From: Fimbriimonadia bacterium
GTDB taxonomy: Bacteria > Armatimonadota > Fimbriimonadia > Fimbriimonadales > JABRVX01
Length of the DNA: 64,000 nt
Reading direction: 5' to 3'
NCBI GenBank assembly: GCA_039961735.1
Contig: JABRVX010000041.1
Span: 1-64,000, forward strand
Shown here: in pieces, positions 8,651-19,831 of the stretch
How positions within the stretch are numbered: the stretch's first letter is position 1
Layout: each line of letters opens with the position of its first letter
Notes under the pieces: generated by a model
What the model saw: the letters and a program-made list of their open reading frames with translations, nothing else
What the model was told of the DNA's origin: nothing
Databases searched by the model: none
Translations under genes and position numbers: made by a program

Positions 8651-9682
8651 CTATCCTTGCCAGTTAGGATTGAATAGAATCAGCCAAGTCCAATCCACCA
8701 TTGCATGCATCACGGCCCCTGCGGCCAACCTACCCGTGTTGTAGTACGCCCAACCGTAGAACGCACCCGCCAGCCCAGCGAATACCATGTACATGGCTAG
8801 GTAGAACGGCTCGTGCTGCCCCCTAGAGTGCACGACGCCGAACAGGAGGGCAGAGCAGACCAGCGCCACGAGCGGCGCCCGGAGAGTGCGGCCCAACAGA
8901 TTTTGCACGATGCCGCGAAACAGCGCTTCCTCCGGCACGGCAACCGTGAAGTAGAGCCCGAACGGAAGCAGTGCGTACAGAAACGGCAGAAACGGTCCCA
9001 CCTCGTTCGACAGACCATATGTATGATGCAACGTGAACGGTCTCCACTCCAGGAAGCCTGTCAGCAAACCGAGCGGCAGCATAACCACGGCAAACACCGC
9101 GAAGAGCTTCAGGCCGTATTTCAAGTCGCTCCGTGGCACGGTTAGCGGAAGGTGGAAACCCTCGAGCCTGCGCACGACGAGCAGGGTCCAGAATGCGATG
9201 GTAACAGCGACGAGCACCTCGGTAGGCAGGCCGCCATTCTCCAGCGGCATCTGAGGCAAGCTGAGCGCCTTCACTTGCACCGGCCACCACAGGCATACCG
9301 CGATGAGCCAGTCCGCCCAAAGCCGTCGCAGCGTGGCCAGGGCCACCGGCACGAAGGCGTAACCTAACAGCGTCGAGAACTCCCACAGTCGCACCTGCTG
9401 GGTCGGTACAGCGAACGCGAGGTAGAGAAGTACTACTAGGCATGGATAGGTCCAGATCAGTGCGGGGTTCGCATCAACGCGCTCGCGCCATCTTGCCACC
9501 ACGCGTGCCGACCCCAGTGTCAGCGCGGCGTACAGGAACGCGTAAATGATCGGAACCGAGAGCGTCATCTTGAGCGGCAGCTCTGCACGCTCCGCAAGCG
9601 GCCGAGAGAGCGCGAACACGTACCCCGCTGCGCACGTGAGGAGAAAGGCACCCGCCGCAACGAGTGTGCTCGGGCGCAGCAA
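8651..9682 (-). CDS. CPBP-family intramembrane metalloprotease (CAAX/Abi-like)
   Basis: 343 aa, about eight hydrophobic segments. The C-terminal third carries the CPBP motifs: EEALFRGIVQNLLGR (EExxxR), then a His in LFGVVHSRG, and HAMVDWTW (HxxxD). This class (Rce1-like) cleaves membrane proteins or peptides in the inner membrane; bacterial substrates are mostly unknown. The start is probably the TTG at 9682, because it precedes the first membrane span and no in-frame ATG or GTG lies upstream before a stop; no clear Shine-Dalgarno is seen. It converges with the ABC fusion gene with 1 bp between stops. Confidence 0.88.
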   Translation of the reverse strand: MLRPSTLVAAGAFLLTCAAGYVFALSRPLAERAELPLKMTLSVPIIYAFLYAALTLGSARVVARWRERVDANPALIWTYPCLVVLLYLAFAVPTQQVRLWEFSTLLGYAFVPVALATLRRLWADWLIAVCLWWPVQVKALSLPQMPLENGGLPTEVLVAVTIAFWTLLVVRRLEGFHLPLTVPRSDLKYGLKLFAVFAVVMLPLGLLTGFLEWRPFTLHHTYGLSNEVGPFLPFLYALLPFGLYFTVAVPEEALFRGIVQNLLGRTLRAPLVALVCSALLFGVVHSRGQHEPFYLAMYMVFAGLAGAFYGWAYYNTGRLAAGAVMHAMVDWTWLILFNPNWQG

Positions 9683-10003
9683 TCCGTATGATCGAAGATA
9701 CGCTACCGTAGCGTTCAGTGCGAGTCACCTCGAGAACGGCACTCTAGCCCGATGCGGTAGCGACCGGACGTACCGTGGGACCCAGCCGGCCCTTGGACGC
9801 TCGTTCGCGGGTAGGTCCGCTGGTGTGTACCGCAGGACTGTCGCCGCGACGACGCAGCAACTGTCCGTGATGGCGAAGGTATCGGCGTCGAGCACAACAC
9901 GGGCCAAGTGATACCCTACTCGCGACGGGCCATGCCGTTGGGCAAGGAAAGTGGGCCTCCGACCTCGAACTGCACCAACGGGTCTCACGTGAGGAGAGGT
10001 GGG
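9683..10003. other. Divergent intergenic region, no gene
   Basis: This 321-bp stretch lies between the divergent starts of the CPBP protease and the large glycoside hydrolase. Short open frames exist on both strands but none has a ribosome site or a recognisable product. It probably holds the promoters for both genes; I see no convincing consensus hexamer pair. GAGGAGAGGT (9991-10000) is the ribosome site of the downstream gene. Confidence 0.5.
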
Positions 10004-12844
10004 ATGGTGAGCAGGCAGATCCGAAGTCGTGTCGTTGCCGCCTTGACGGCGGTCCTTGCAGGAGGTTATGCCGTGGCTGGGGACCCGGTGGACCGCTACA
10101 ACGTCGTCTGGGACTCACCCAGCACTGGTTCCTCCGGCTCGATGCCCTTGGGGAACGGAGACATCGGGCTCAACGCTTGGGTGGAGGCGGATGGAGACCT
10201 GCTGTTCTACATCAGCAAGACGGACGCATGGGATGCTTATGCGCGTTTGCTGAAACTGGGCCGAATAAGGGTTGCCATTCACCCAAATCCATTCGCCAAC
10301 GGCCTGCCTTTTCGACAAGAACTGAGACTGCGTGACGGTGAGATGGTGGTCGAGGCGGGGCGTCCCGGGGAGAGGGTCTCGCTACGTCTTTGGGTGGATG
10401 CCAACCGTCCCGTCATCAGGCTGGATGGCAAGAGTGAGAAGCCGGTGCATGTGAGAGCTACGCTGGAGAACTGGCGCCGACGTGAACGGCCCCTGGACCA
10501 AGAGGGTGAGATGTTCGGCGTGGACACATTCTACAAGGGCGAGATTGCCATCTCGTATCCGGACGTCGTGCTTACCGGGCGCCAGGAAGACGTTGTGTGG
10601 TATCACCGCAACGAGAAGTCCCTCTGGGAGGCCTCGCTCCGCCACCAGGGGCTGACCGAGCTCCTGGATCGCCAAGACGACCCATTGCTCAATCGCACAT
10701 TCGGCGCAATCATGCGTGGGGACGGTCTCGTGCGACACTCGGACACCACCCTCGTGACTGCAGAACCATCGCGATCCTTCGCGCTTCGCATCTACCCCCT
10801 AACAGCGACGACCCCGACGCCGGAGGAGTGGGTACGCCGCGCAGAGGAGACTGTTCGCGCGGCCAGTGCGATGGATAGCTCTCGCGCTCTCGGCGAACAT
10901 CGCAAATGGTGGCATGAGTTCTGGGATCGCAGTTGGATCAGGATCACCGACTCGCATCCGCGCCTTCGTGCAGTTCCAATGGAGACCAACGACCTGCCAC
11001 TTCGCATCGGTGCGGACAGCGAAGGGGACAACCGCTTCGTAGGTCAGATGCGTGGGGTGCGCGTGTACTCGCGTGCTTTGGACAAGGACGAGGTGAAGCG
11101 ACTTGCAGGGGGCGGCGATGTACCCCCCGGCTGCGTGGTGGAGGTGGGCGGTGCCCTAGGTGGCACGGCAATAGATGTGATCGGCGATGTGGAGACCGCC
11201 GCCGACGTGCTCAGCTTCTCGGGACGAGGCTATCTGCAGGTCGCGGACTCCGGATCCCTGGACCTCAGCGACGCGATCACGCTGGAGGCGTGGGTGAAGC
11301 CTGGGGCGCTGCCGCCTGGCGGGGGCCGCATCGTAGACAAGTCCAAGGCAGGCACGCAGAACGGATACCTGCTGGACACGTACCCAGGCTCGTCTCTGCG
11401 ACTGATCACGGCTCACGGCGTGTTGATCCACGATGCCAAGCTACCCACTGACCAGTGGACACACGTGGTAGGTGTGTTCGACGCGCAGAAGGGGGATCAG
11501 TGCCTGTATGTCAATGGCGGTGTGGTAGCAGTCGAGAGAGCTGAGGCAGACGAGCACGAGGTGGTCACGCGGGGCTACGTGCTTCAACGATACATGACAG
11601 CTTGCGCTGGTAGAGGCGCGTATCCGATCAAGTTCAACGGATCCATCTTCACGGTGGACGTCCAAGGTAAGTACGATCCGGACTATCGGCGCTGGGGCGG
11701 CGCGTACTGGTTCCAAAACACCCGTCTGCCCTATTGGCCCTTGCTGGCATCGGGCGACCATGAGATGATGCTCCCGCTCTTTCGCATGTATAGGAACGCT
11801 CTGGAACTCGCGCGCATCCGGACAAAGCTGTACTTCGGCCACGAGGGAGCCTGTTTTCCAGAGACGATCCATTTCTGGGGCACATATCACAACGGCGACA
11901 TGGGCTATGGATGGGACCGCGAGGGCCTGGGGCTGTGGCCACCACTGAACCACTACATCGGCAACTACATGTCCGGTGGACTCGAGCTGAGTGCGATGAT
12001 GTTGGACTACTACCACTTCACCGGGGACGAGGGTTTCCTGCGTGATACGATGCTGCCGCTAGTTGATGACATCGTCCGTTACTTCGCCGAGCACTATCCC
12101 GAGGACGATAACGGGAAGATACGATTCCATCCTGCACAAGCGCTGGAGACCTGGTGGGACTGCGTCAACCCACTGCCGGAGGTCGCCGGTCTGCGCTTCG
12201 TGCTACAGCAGGCGCTGAAGCTGCCAGAGGGTGCCGTCGGAGCCGACCGGAAGAGGTACTGGACTAGCGTGCTCGAAAAGTTGCCACCGATACCCACGCG
12301 TACAGAGGACGGGCTGCCGATGCTGGCCCCGGCCGACACCTTCGCGCAACTCAGCAACGTGGAGAACCCCGAGCTGTACGCGATCTTTCCCTATCGGCTG
12401 TATGGAGTGGGCAAGCCAGATCTCGAGGTGGCGCGGCGTGCGATCGAACACAGGAGGTTCAAGGGCTACTGGGGTTGGCAGCAAGACGAGACGCAGATGG
12501 CTTTTGTCGGGATGGCGGATGAAGCCAAGCAGTACCTGGTGAAGCGCTTCGGCATGAAGGACGAGGGGAGCCGGTTTCCCGCATTCTGGGGTCCGAACTT
12601 CGACTGGATACCGGACCAGGACCATGGGGGCAACGGGATGATGGCGCTGCAGACGATGCTGATGCAGTGGGACGACGACAAAATCCTGTTGCTGCCTGCG
12701 TGGCCAAAGGAGTGGGACGTCGAGTTCAAACTGTGTGCTCCAAAGAAGACTACCGTGGAGGGTGTATATAAGGGAGGCAAGTTGCTGCGTCTCGACGTCA
12801 GGCCGCGGGAGCGCCGCGAGGATGTCGTTCTGCCACCATTCTGA
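10004..12844 (+). CDS. Secreted DUF5703-like glycoside hydrolase with an inserted LamG domain
   Basis: 946 aa. The ATG at 10004 follows GAGGAGAGGTGGG and opens a signal peptide (MVSRQIRSRVVAALTAVLAG). The N-terminal beta domain (about 28-310; VVWDSPSTGSSGSMPLGNGD) resembles DUF5703, which is related to GH95/GH65-type clan proteins. Residues about 320-520 form a LamG/concanavalin-like module (DAITLEAWVKPGALPPGGG, WTHVVGVFDAQKG). The rest resembles an alpha/alpha barrel with GNGMMALQTMLMQW and LLPAWPKEWDVEFKL, motifs typical of GH95-like C termini. It is probably extracellular and acts on plant or algal glycans, possibly fucosides or rhamnosides. The LamG appears to interrupt the hydrolase rather than sit at an end. 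Family is reasonably sure; activity is inference. Confidence 0.82.
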   Translation: MVSRQIRSRVVAALTAVLAGGYAVAGDPVDRYNVVWDSPSTGSSGSMPLGNGDIGLNAWVEADGDLLFYISKTDAWDAYARLLKLGRIRVAIHPNPFANGLPFRQELRLRDGEMVVEAGRPGERVSLRLWVDANRPVIRLDGKSEKPVHVRATLENWRRRERPLDQEGEMFGVDTFYKGEIAISYPDVVLTGRQEDVVWYHRNEKSLWEASLRHQGLTELLDRQDDPLLNRTFGAIMRGDGLVRHSDTTLVTAEPSRSFALRIYPLTATTPTPEEWVRRAEETVRAASAMDSSRALGEHRKWWHEFWDRSWIRITDSHPRLRAVPMETNDLPLRIGADSEGDNRFVGQMRGVRVYSRALDKDEVKRLAGGGDVPPGCVVEVGGALGGTAIDVIGDVETAADVLSFSGRGYLQVADSGSLDLSDAITLEAWVKPGALPPGGGRIVDKSKAGTQNGYLLDTYPGSSLRLITAHGVLIHDAKLPTDQWTHVVGVFDAQKGDQCLYVNGGVVAVERAEADEHEVVTRGYVLQRYMTACAGRGAYPIKFNGSIFTVDVQGKYDPDYRRWGGAYWFQNTRLPYWPLLASGDHEMMLPLFRMYRNALELARIRTKLYFGHEGACFPETIHFWGTYHNGDMGYGWDREGLGLWPPLNHYIGNYMSGGLELSAMMLDYYHFTGDEGFLRDTMLPLVDDIVRYFAEHYPEDDNGKIRFHPAQALETWWDCVNPLPEVAGLRFVLQQALKLPEGAVGADRKRYWTSVLEKLPPIPTRTEDGLPMLAPADTFAQLSNVENPELYAIFPYRLYGVGKPDLEVARRAIEHRRFKGYWGWQQDETQMAFVGMADEAKQYLVKRFGMKDEGSRFPAFWGPNFDWIPDQDHGGNGMMALQTMLMQWDDDKILLLPAWPKEWDVEFKLCAPKKTTVEGVYKGGKLLRLDVRPRERREDVVLPPF

Positions 12845-12862
12845 GCCGCGGATGCTGCGACG

Positions 12863-13807
12863 ATGATGAGTGACCAAGACCGCTACATCGCCCGTGAGTT
12901 CCGCCCGGCGTACCTGTCGTTGGCCGAGAGTGGCGAGCTGGAGCGCCGAGCCGTGGCGGCACGCGAGATGCTCGCGGACTGCCGCACATGCCCACGTGCG
13001 TGCAGAGTGGATCGCGCCCAAGAAACCGGCACATGCGGAATCGGGAGGCACGCTAAGGTCTCCAGCTATGGCCCCCATCACGGCGAAGAGCGGTGCCTTA
13101 GCGGTACGCGCGGCAGCGGGACCGTGTTCTTCGCAGGATGCAACCTCCGCTGCGTGTTCTGTCAGAACTTCGACATCAGCCATGGCGAGGAGGGGGTCGA
13201 GGTGTCCGCCGAGCGCCTGGCGCGCATCTTCCTCGCCGTGCAGGAATATGGGTGCCACAACCTCAACCTGGTTACTCCCAGCCACGTGGTGCCGCACATC
13301 CTGGAGGCGCTGCCCATCGCGGTGGCCAAGGGTTTCTGCCTGCCGATCGTGTACAACACCTCGGCCTACGACTCCCTCGAGTCGCTGCGCCTACTGGATG
13401 GTATCGTGGACATCTACATGCCGGACTTCAAGCTGTGGGACAAAGATGCTGCAGAGCGATACCTAACAGCACCGAACTACCCACAAGCGGCCCGCGAAGC
13501 GATCCGTGAGATGCATAGGCAGGTAGGAGTGTTACGGTTCGACGAGCGAGGCCTCGCCGTGCGTGGCGTGCTCGTTCGGCACTTGGTGATGCCTGGGCGT
13601 GGAGACGACACCACGGCAATTCTTCGTTTCCTGGCAACCGAGATCGCGCCGGATACCTACGTCAACGTGATGGCGCAATACCGGCCCGCAGGTCTCGTGT
13701 CGCTCCGCAGCTTCCCTGAGATCTACCGCCGCATCAGCGATGCCGAGTACCGAGAAGCGCTCCGCCTAGCCGGTGAACTGGGCCTACGGCTAGATCATGG
13801 CAGTTAG
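12863..13807 (+). CDS. PflA-like radical SAM protein
   Basis: 314 aa. The radical SAM cluster motif CX3CX2C is visible as C93, C97 and C100 (GCNLRCVFCQN). Further cysteines at 40, 43, 47 and 58 (CRTCPRACRVD...TCGIG) probably ligate an auxiliary cluster or zinc. This layout matches the COG1313 group, annotated as putative pyruvate-formate-lyase-activating enzymes, whose real substrates are mostly unknown. No glycyl-radical enzyme lies nearby. The start is either of two adjacent ATGs (12863 or 12866), without a strong ribosome site. It follows the glycoside hydrolase by 18 bp and overlaps the convergent ECF ATPase gene by 4 bp. Confidence 0.88.
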   Translation: MMSDQDRYIAREFRPAYLSLAESGELERRAVAAREMLADCRTCPRACRVDRAQETGTCGIGRHAKVSSYGPHHGEERCLSGTRGSGTVFFAGCNLRCVFCQNFDISHGEEGVEVSAERLARIFLAVQEYGCHNLNLVTPSHVVPHILEALPIAVAKGFCLPIVYNTSAYDSLESLRLLDGIVDIYMPDFKLWDKDAAERYLTAPNYPQAAREAIREMHRQVGVLRFDERGLAVRGVLVRHLVMPGRGDDTTAILRFLATEIAPDTYVNVMAQYRPAGLVSLRSFPEIYRRISDAEYREALRLAGELGLRLDHGS

Positions 13808-14526
13808 TACAGAGCCTGGTCAGGGAACTCCAATCCATGCCGTTGCAATAGGTCCGAGTGCGTGAGTATTTCACGAGTGGGCCCGCTGGCCACGATCCTG
13901 CCACCGTCCATGACGAGCATTCTCTCGCACAGGTCGCGTACCAAGTACAGGTCGTGCGTCGCGATCAGCTTGGATTCTGGCAGTGCCGAGAGGAGGCGGA
14001 TCAATTGCCTGCGCGACCGAGGGTCCAGACCGGACGACGGCTCATCGAGCAGCAGCAAGTCAGGTTTCATGGCCAAGACGCCTGCCAGTGCGACCCTTTT
14101 TCGTTCACCTGCGCTCAATTTGTCTGGCGAGCGAGCTTTGGCAAAACTCATCCCTACCGCCTCCAGTGCCTGCTCGGCAATGCTGCGTGCTTTCTGTGGG
14201 GATGCGCCCAAGTTGAGTGGTCCGAAGGCCACGTCATCCAACACGGTCGACAGGAACAACTGATCGTCCGGGTCTTGAAACAGAATGCCTACCTTCCGCA
14301 TGGCCGCTCTGCCCTCCCTATCTGTCAGATCGACGTCACCTACTCGTACCTTGCCGGAAGCAGGTAGGATGCCTGCGATGCACAGCAGAAGCGTGGATTT
14401 GCCGGCGCCGTTCGGCCCGACAAGGGCGACGGTCTCTCCCTCTCGGATGCTGAATGTGATGCCGTCCAACACCGTATCATCCGAGGTGTATGCATAGGTC
14501 AGTTCTTCAACTCGCAGCAATTCCAT
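13804..14526 (-). CDS. ECF transporter ATP-binding subunit (CbiO/EcfA-like)
   Basis: 240 aa. The energising ATPase of an energy-coupling-factor importer: Walker A GPNGAGKSTLL, Q-loop LFQDPDDQLF, ABC signature LSAGERKRVALAG, Walker B LLLLDEPSSGLD, and a switch His in LIATHDLYLV. The ATG at 14526 shares its A with the TAA stop of the upstream T-component gene (TAATG), indicating translational coupling. A much longer open frame exists upstream but it lies inside the T gene and is not real. Only one ATPase gene is present, so it presumably works as a homodimer. Confidence 0.93.
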   Translation of the reverse strand: MELLRVEELTYAYTSDDTVLDGITFSIREGETVALVGPNGAGKSTLLLCIAGILPASGKVRVGDVDLTDREGRAAMRKVGILFQDPDDQLFLSTVLDDVAFGPLNLGASPQKARSIAEQALEAVGMSFAKARSPDKLSAGERKRVALAGVLAMKPDLLLLDEPSSGLDPRSRRQLIRLLSALPESKLIATHDLYLVRDLCERMLVMDGGRIVASGPTREILTHSDLLQRHGLEFPDQALY

Positions 14527-15188
14527 TAGCCTAGAAACCACACGGCTACTAGCACTATCAATGACAGCAGAGCCGCTAGCAATCCCGACAGTGACATCGG
14601 AGGCAGGGGCAGAACACGGAATGTGCCGTCGTAGCCCCTCGCTACCATCGCATCGGCAATGCGCTCGGACCTTAGGTAGGCTCGCAAAGCCAGAGATCCG
14701 CTCAGTCTGGCACCGACTACTACGGCTCGGGCTACTCCGGGAGGTGGGCGGCGGGCGGCGTAAGCACGCGCCATGCTGGTGGCCTCGGCTCCCAGCACCG
14801 ACAGGAAGCGACAGGCGAGTGCGGCGATTGCCACCATGACGCCCGGCCCCCTGAACCATGCCATCGCTGCTACCGTCTCGGCGAAGGGTGTAGTCCACGT
14901 GTATGCGAGAGCGCACAGTGCTATCAGCACAGCCCGTAACCAGAGTGTCAGCAGACTGGCAGGGTCGGCGCCGAACAACACACCAATGCACCCGAATGGC
15001 AGGAGGACGAGGAACGGTAATAGTCTCCACGCCAGCCACCGCAGCGAAACACGCCCTGCCAAGACGACCGACACGACTAAAACAGAATAACCTATCAGCG
15101 ATGCGGTGCGCGTCGTCGGCGTCAGACCAACGCAGAGGATGAGGCCGGTCAGGAATAGTAGCCGCACTCGTACGTCGAGGCGACTCAC
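14526..15188 (-). CDS. ECF transporter transmembrane T component (CbiQ/EcfT-like)
   Basis: 220 aa from a GTG whose GTGA overlaps the stop of the S-component gene. About five membrane spans (for example LLFLTGLILCVGLTP, WLAWRLLPFLVLLPFGCIGV). Two cytoplasmic arginine motifs match those EcfT uses to grip the ATPases: RAYAARRPP and AMVARGYDG. It should couple ATP hydrolysis on the adjacent CbiO-like subunit to toppling of the S component. The order S-T-A with 4-bp and 1-bp overlaps is a typical dedicated ECF cassette. Confidence 0.9.
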   Translation of the reverse strand: MSRLDVRVRLLFLTGLILCVGLTPTTRTASLIGYSVLVVSVVLAGRVSLRWLAWRLLPFLVLLPFGCIGVLFGADPASLLTLWLRAVLIALCALAYTWTTPFAETVAAMAWFRGPGVMVAIAALACRFLSVLGAEATSMARAYAARRPPPGVARAVVVGARLSGSLALRAYLRSERIADAMVARGYDGTFRVLPLPPMSLSGLLAALLSLIVLVAVWFLG

Positions 15189-15712
15189 GATTTCGACCAC
15201 GAACGTCGCAGCACGGCGAGAGCGACCGTGGGCGCCACTGCTATCTGCAGCACCACACCAGGCAATCCGGAAATGACCGCGGCCGAGGCTGTGATGTCCG
15301 GTGGCAGGCTCAGCAGGCTTGACAGCCACGCAACCACACCGTACGTCACAGCGATTCTCAGTAGCAGAGCGACGGCAGCAGCTATCCATACGGAGGCTCC
15401 CACATGTCGCAACACCGAAGCAGAGATGACCAGCACGCCCAGCTCGATGGTCATGAGCAGAGCAAACGGTAGCGGGGGCATGCCGGTCAGGCCCATGGAT
15501 ACCCATGGCATCAACACGGCGGCACTCAGAGCGCTAGCAGGTGACAGCAGCAATCCAGCCAACAGGGCGGGGAGATGCATCGGGAGCAGCGTCGCGCCTT
15601 GACCAACAAGATGGAAAAGCTGAGGTAGTACTACTCCAAGTGCACATAGCACTGCGGCCAGAGACACCTCTCTCGCACGCTGCCTGGCTGCCGCTACGGA
15701 CGTGCTATTCAC
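15185..15712 (-). CDS. Predicted ECF transporter substrate-specific (S) component
   Basis: 175 aa from the GTG at 15712 (VNSTSVAAARQ). Six hydrophobic segments fill the protein, with a pattern typical of S components (FHLVGQGATLLPMHLPALL, AALCALGVVLPQ). The N-terminal ARQRAREVSLAAV is the usual cytoplasmic entry. I cannot assign it to BioY, ThiT, FolT, RibU or CbiM by motif, so the ligand is open. It overlaps the FmdE gene by 8 bp and the T gene by 4 bp. A longer frame to 15766 is possible but would add a non-conserved arginine-rich head. Confidence 0.75.
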   Translation of the reverse strand: MNSTSVAAARQRAREVSLAAVLCALGVVLPQLFHLVGQGATLLPMHLPALLAGLLLSPASALSAAVLMPWVSMGLTGMPPLPFALLMTIELGVLVISASVLRHVGASVWIAAAVALLLRIAVTYGVVAWLSSLLSLPPDITASAAVISGLPGVVLQIAVAPTVALAVLRRSWSKS

Positions 15713-16157
15713 CGGCCTTCGTCTCGACCACCTCATATAGCATCGAGGGTTCGGCAGCATACACACGATAGGCGGTCTCGTCCTCGCCCACTGCCTGGTA
15801 CCACTCGTCGAACAGGCGTTCTGCCTCGGGGCGCAGGTGGAACTCCAAGCCCTCGCCGCTCTCCGTGTTCACCGTGCGCACACACACGGTGTCCGAATGC
15901 TTTGCCTCTATGTTCCGCTTGCCATAGGTGGCGCCCGTTCCTAGCTGCAGCCCGTCCAGCAGGCAGGAGACTGGAGGCTCTAGTGTGCACTCGGCTTTCA
16001 CATCGAGGCCCCAGTGCGGCTCCGCGTTCAGTCGCCTAACAGCCTCGTGACCGATTTTCAGACCCAGCGCTAACCACGGCCCCAGGTGACCGTGAAACGA
16101 CCGTGCCACCTCCCAGTTCACTTCGGCAGTCATCGGTGCAGCGTGCGTGCAGTCCAT
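15705..16157 (-). CDS. FmdE-domain protein coupled to an ECF transporter
   Basis: 150 aa. It matches the FmdE family (named after formylmethanofuran dehydrogenase subunit E): FHGHLGPWLALGLKIG and LDGLQLGTGATYGKRNI, with conserved His and Cys residues likely to bind metal (C55 and C63 in CTLEPPVSC). Bacterial homologues occur without any methanofuran pathway, and their role is unknown. Here the gene is first in an overlapping FmdE-S-T-A cassette, so it probably processes or carries the transported compound or metal (inference). A GAGGAGGA sequence upstream supports the ATG at 16157; an alternative ATG lies at 16133. Confidence 0.87.
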   Translation of the reverse strand: MDCTHAAPMTAEVNWEVARSFHGHLGPWLALGLKIGHEAVRRLNAEPHWGLDVKAECTLEPPVSCLLDGLQLGTGATYGKRNIEAKHSDTVCVRTVNTESGEGLEFHLRPEAERLFDEWYQAVGEDETAYRVYAAEPSMLYEVVETKAGE

Positions 16158-16267
16158 CTCGCAGGGTCCTCCTCCACGTCTGCCAGCACTCGCAACCGGA
16201 AGGCGCGAAGGTGCCGGGTGAAACGATTCTACCGGTCGCGGAGCGGCGGGGCCAGGCCAGGGGGCCC

Positions 16268-16947
16268 TTAGGCATGATCGCGGACGACGGACTTCACCTC
16301 GGGCAGTGCGGCGAGGCGGTCAATCACCGAGTGGAGGTCCGCGCGCGAACCCGCAAGCGTGAGGTCCAACACGGCGCCGTCGTGCCGGCTGGAGCGTTGG
16401 GATCGCATCAGCTCGATGCCGGACTCCTCGAGTAGGGCGAACACCGATGCAGCAGGCGCGCCGACCTGAAGCGTCACCTCCAAGTCGCAGTGGGCGCGGT
16501 TCCCGAAGGCGCGATCGGTCAACACGTCCACCACTCCAAGTGTCAGCAGGGCAAGCAGAGTCGCAGCGACGGCAATCAAGTAATACTCGCCTCCTACCCC
16601 TACCGCCATACCAATAGCGGCAGAGATCCACACACTCGCAGCGGTAGTAAGGCCGCGAATCTCGCCCCCTCGACGCATGATTGCCCCCGCGCCCAGAAAG
16701 CCGACGCCGGTCACGATCTGTGCGGCCACCCGCGAGTTGTCGGTACCGCTCCCGAACTGGGCCGAGAGCTCGGTGAAAAGAGTGCAGCCCAAGACGATGA
16801 GCATGTGGGTGCGCACACCTGCCGGTCGTCCCGCGCGCTCGCGCTCCCACCCGATCACCCCGCCGAGGAGCGCGGACAAACCGAGCTTCGCCAGGATCTC
16901 CAGGAAGTCGGGGACGTCCTGTATGAGTGCTATTGCAGTCGGCATCA

Positions 16948-16948
<1 letters not shown>
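16268..16948 (-). CDS. MgtC/SapB-family membrane protein
   Basis: 226 aa. Four to five membrane spans in the first 145 residues with the MgtC signature (GGVIGWERERAGRPAGVRTH, GVGFLGAGAIMRRGGEIRGL), then a soluble domain of about 80 residues resembling an ACT fold (DLEVTLQVGAPAASVFALLE). Characterised MgtC proteins affect Mg homeostasis, ATP synthase or stress survival; the function here is not proven. Its ATG shares one base with the ligA stop (TGATG), so translation is coupled to ligA. A second ATG follows at once (16945). Confidence 0.9.
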
Positions 16949-19819
<2,871 letters not shown>

Positions 19820-19831
19820 GACGGCCTCGAC

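Noticed and set aside
14527-15039. N-terminal extension of the ECF ATPase frame
   Set aside because: It lies in the coding region of the T component in another frame; the TAATG overlap marks the true start at 14526.
15189-15506. N-terminal extension of the T-component frame
   Set aside because: It covers the S-component gene; the GTGA overlap and the first membrane span place the start at 15188.
16158-16267. Possible cobalamin or Moco riboswitch before the FmdE-ECF cassette
   Set aside because: I could not find the conserved B12-box or Moco stem pattern; the GC-rich stretch alone is not evidence.
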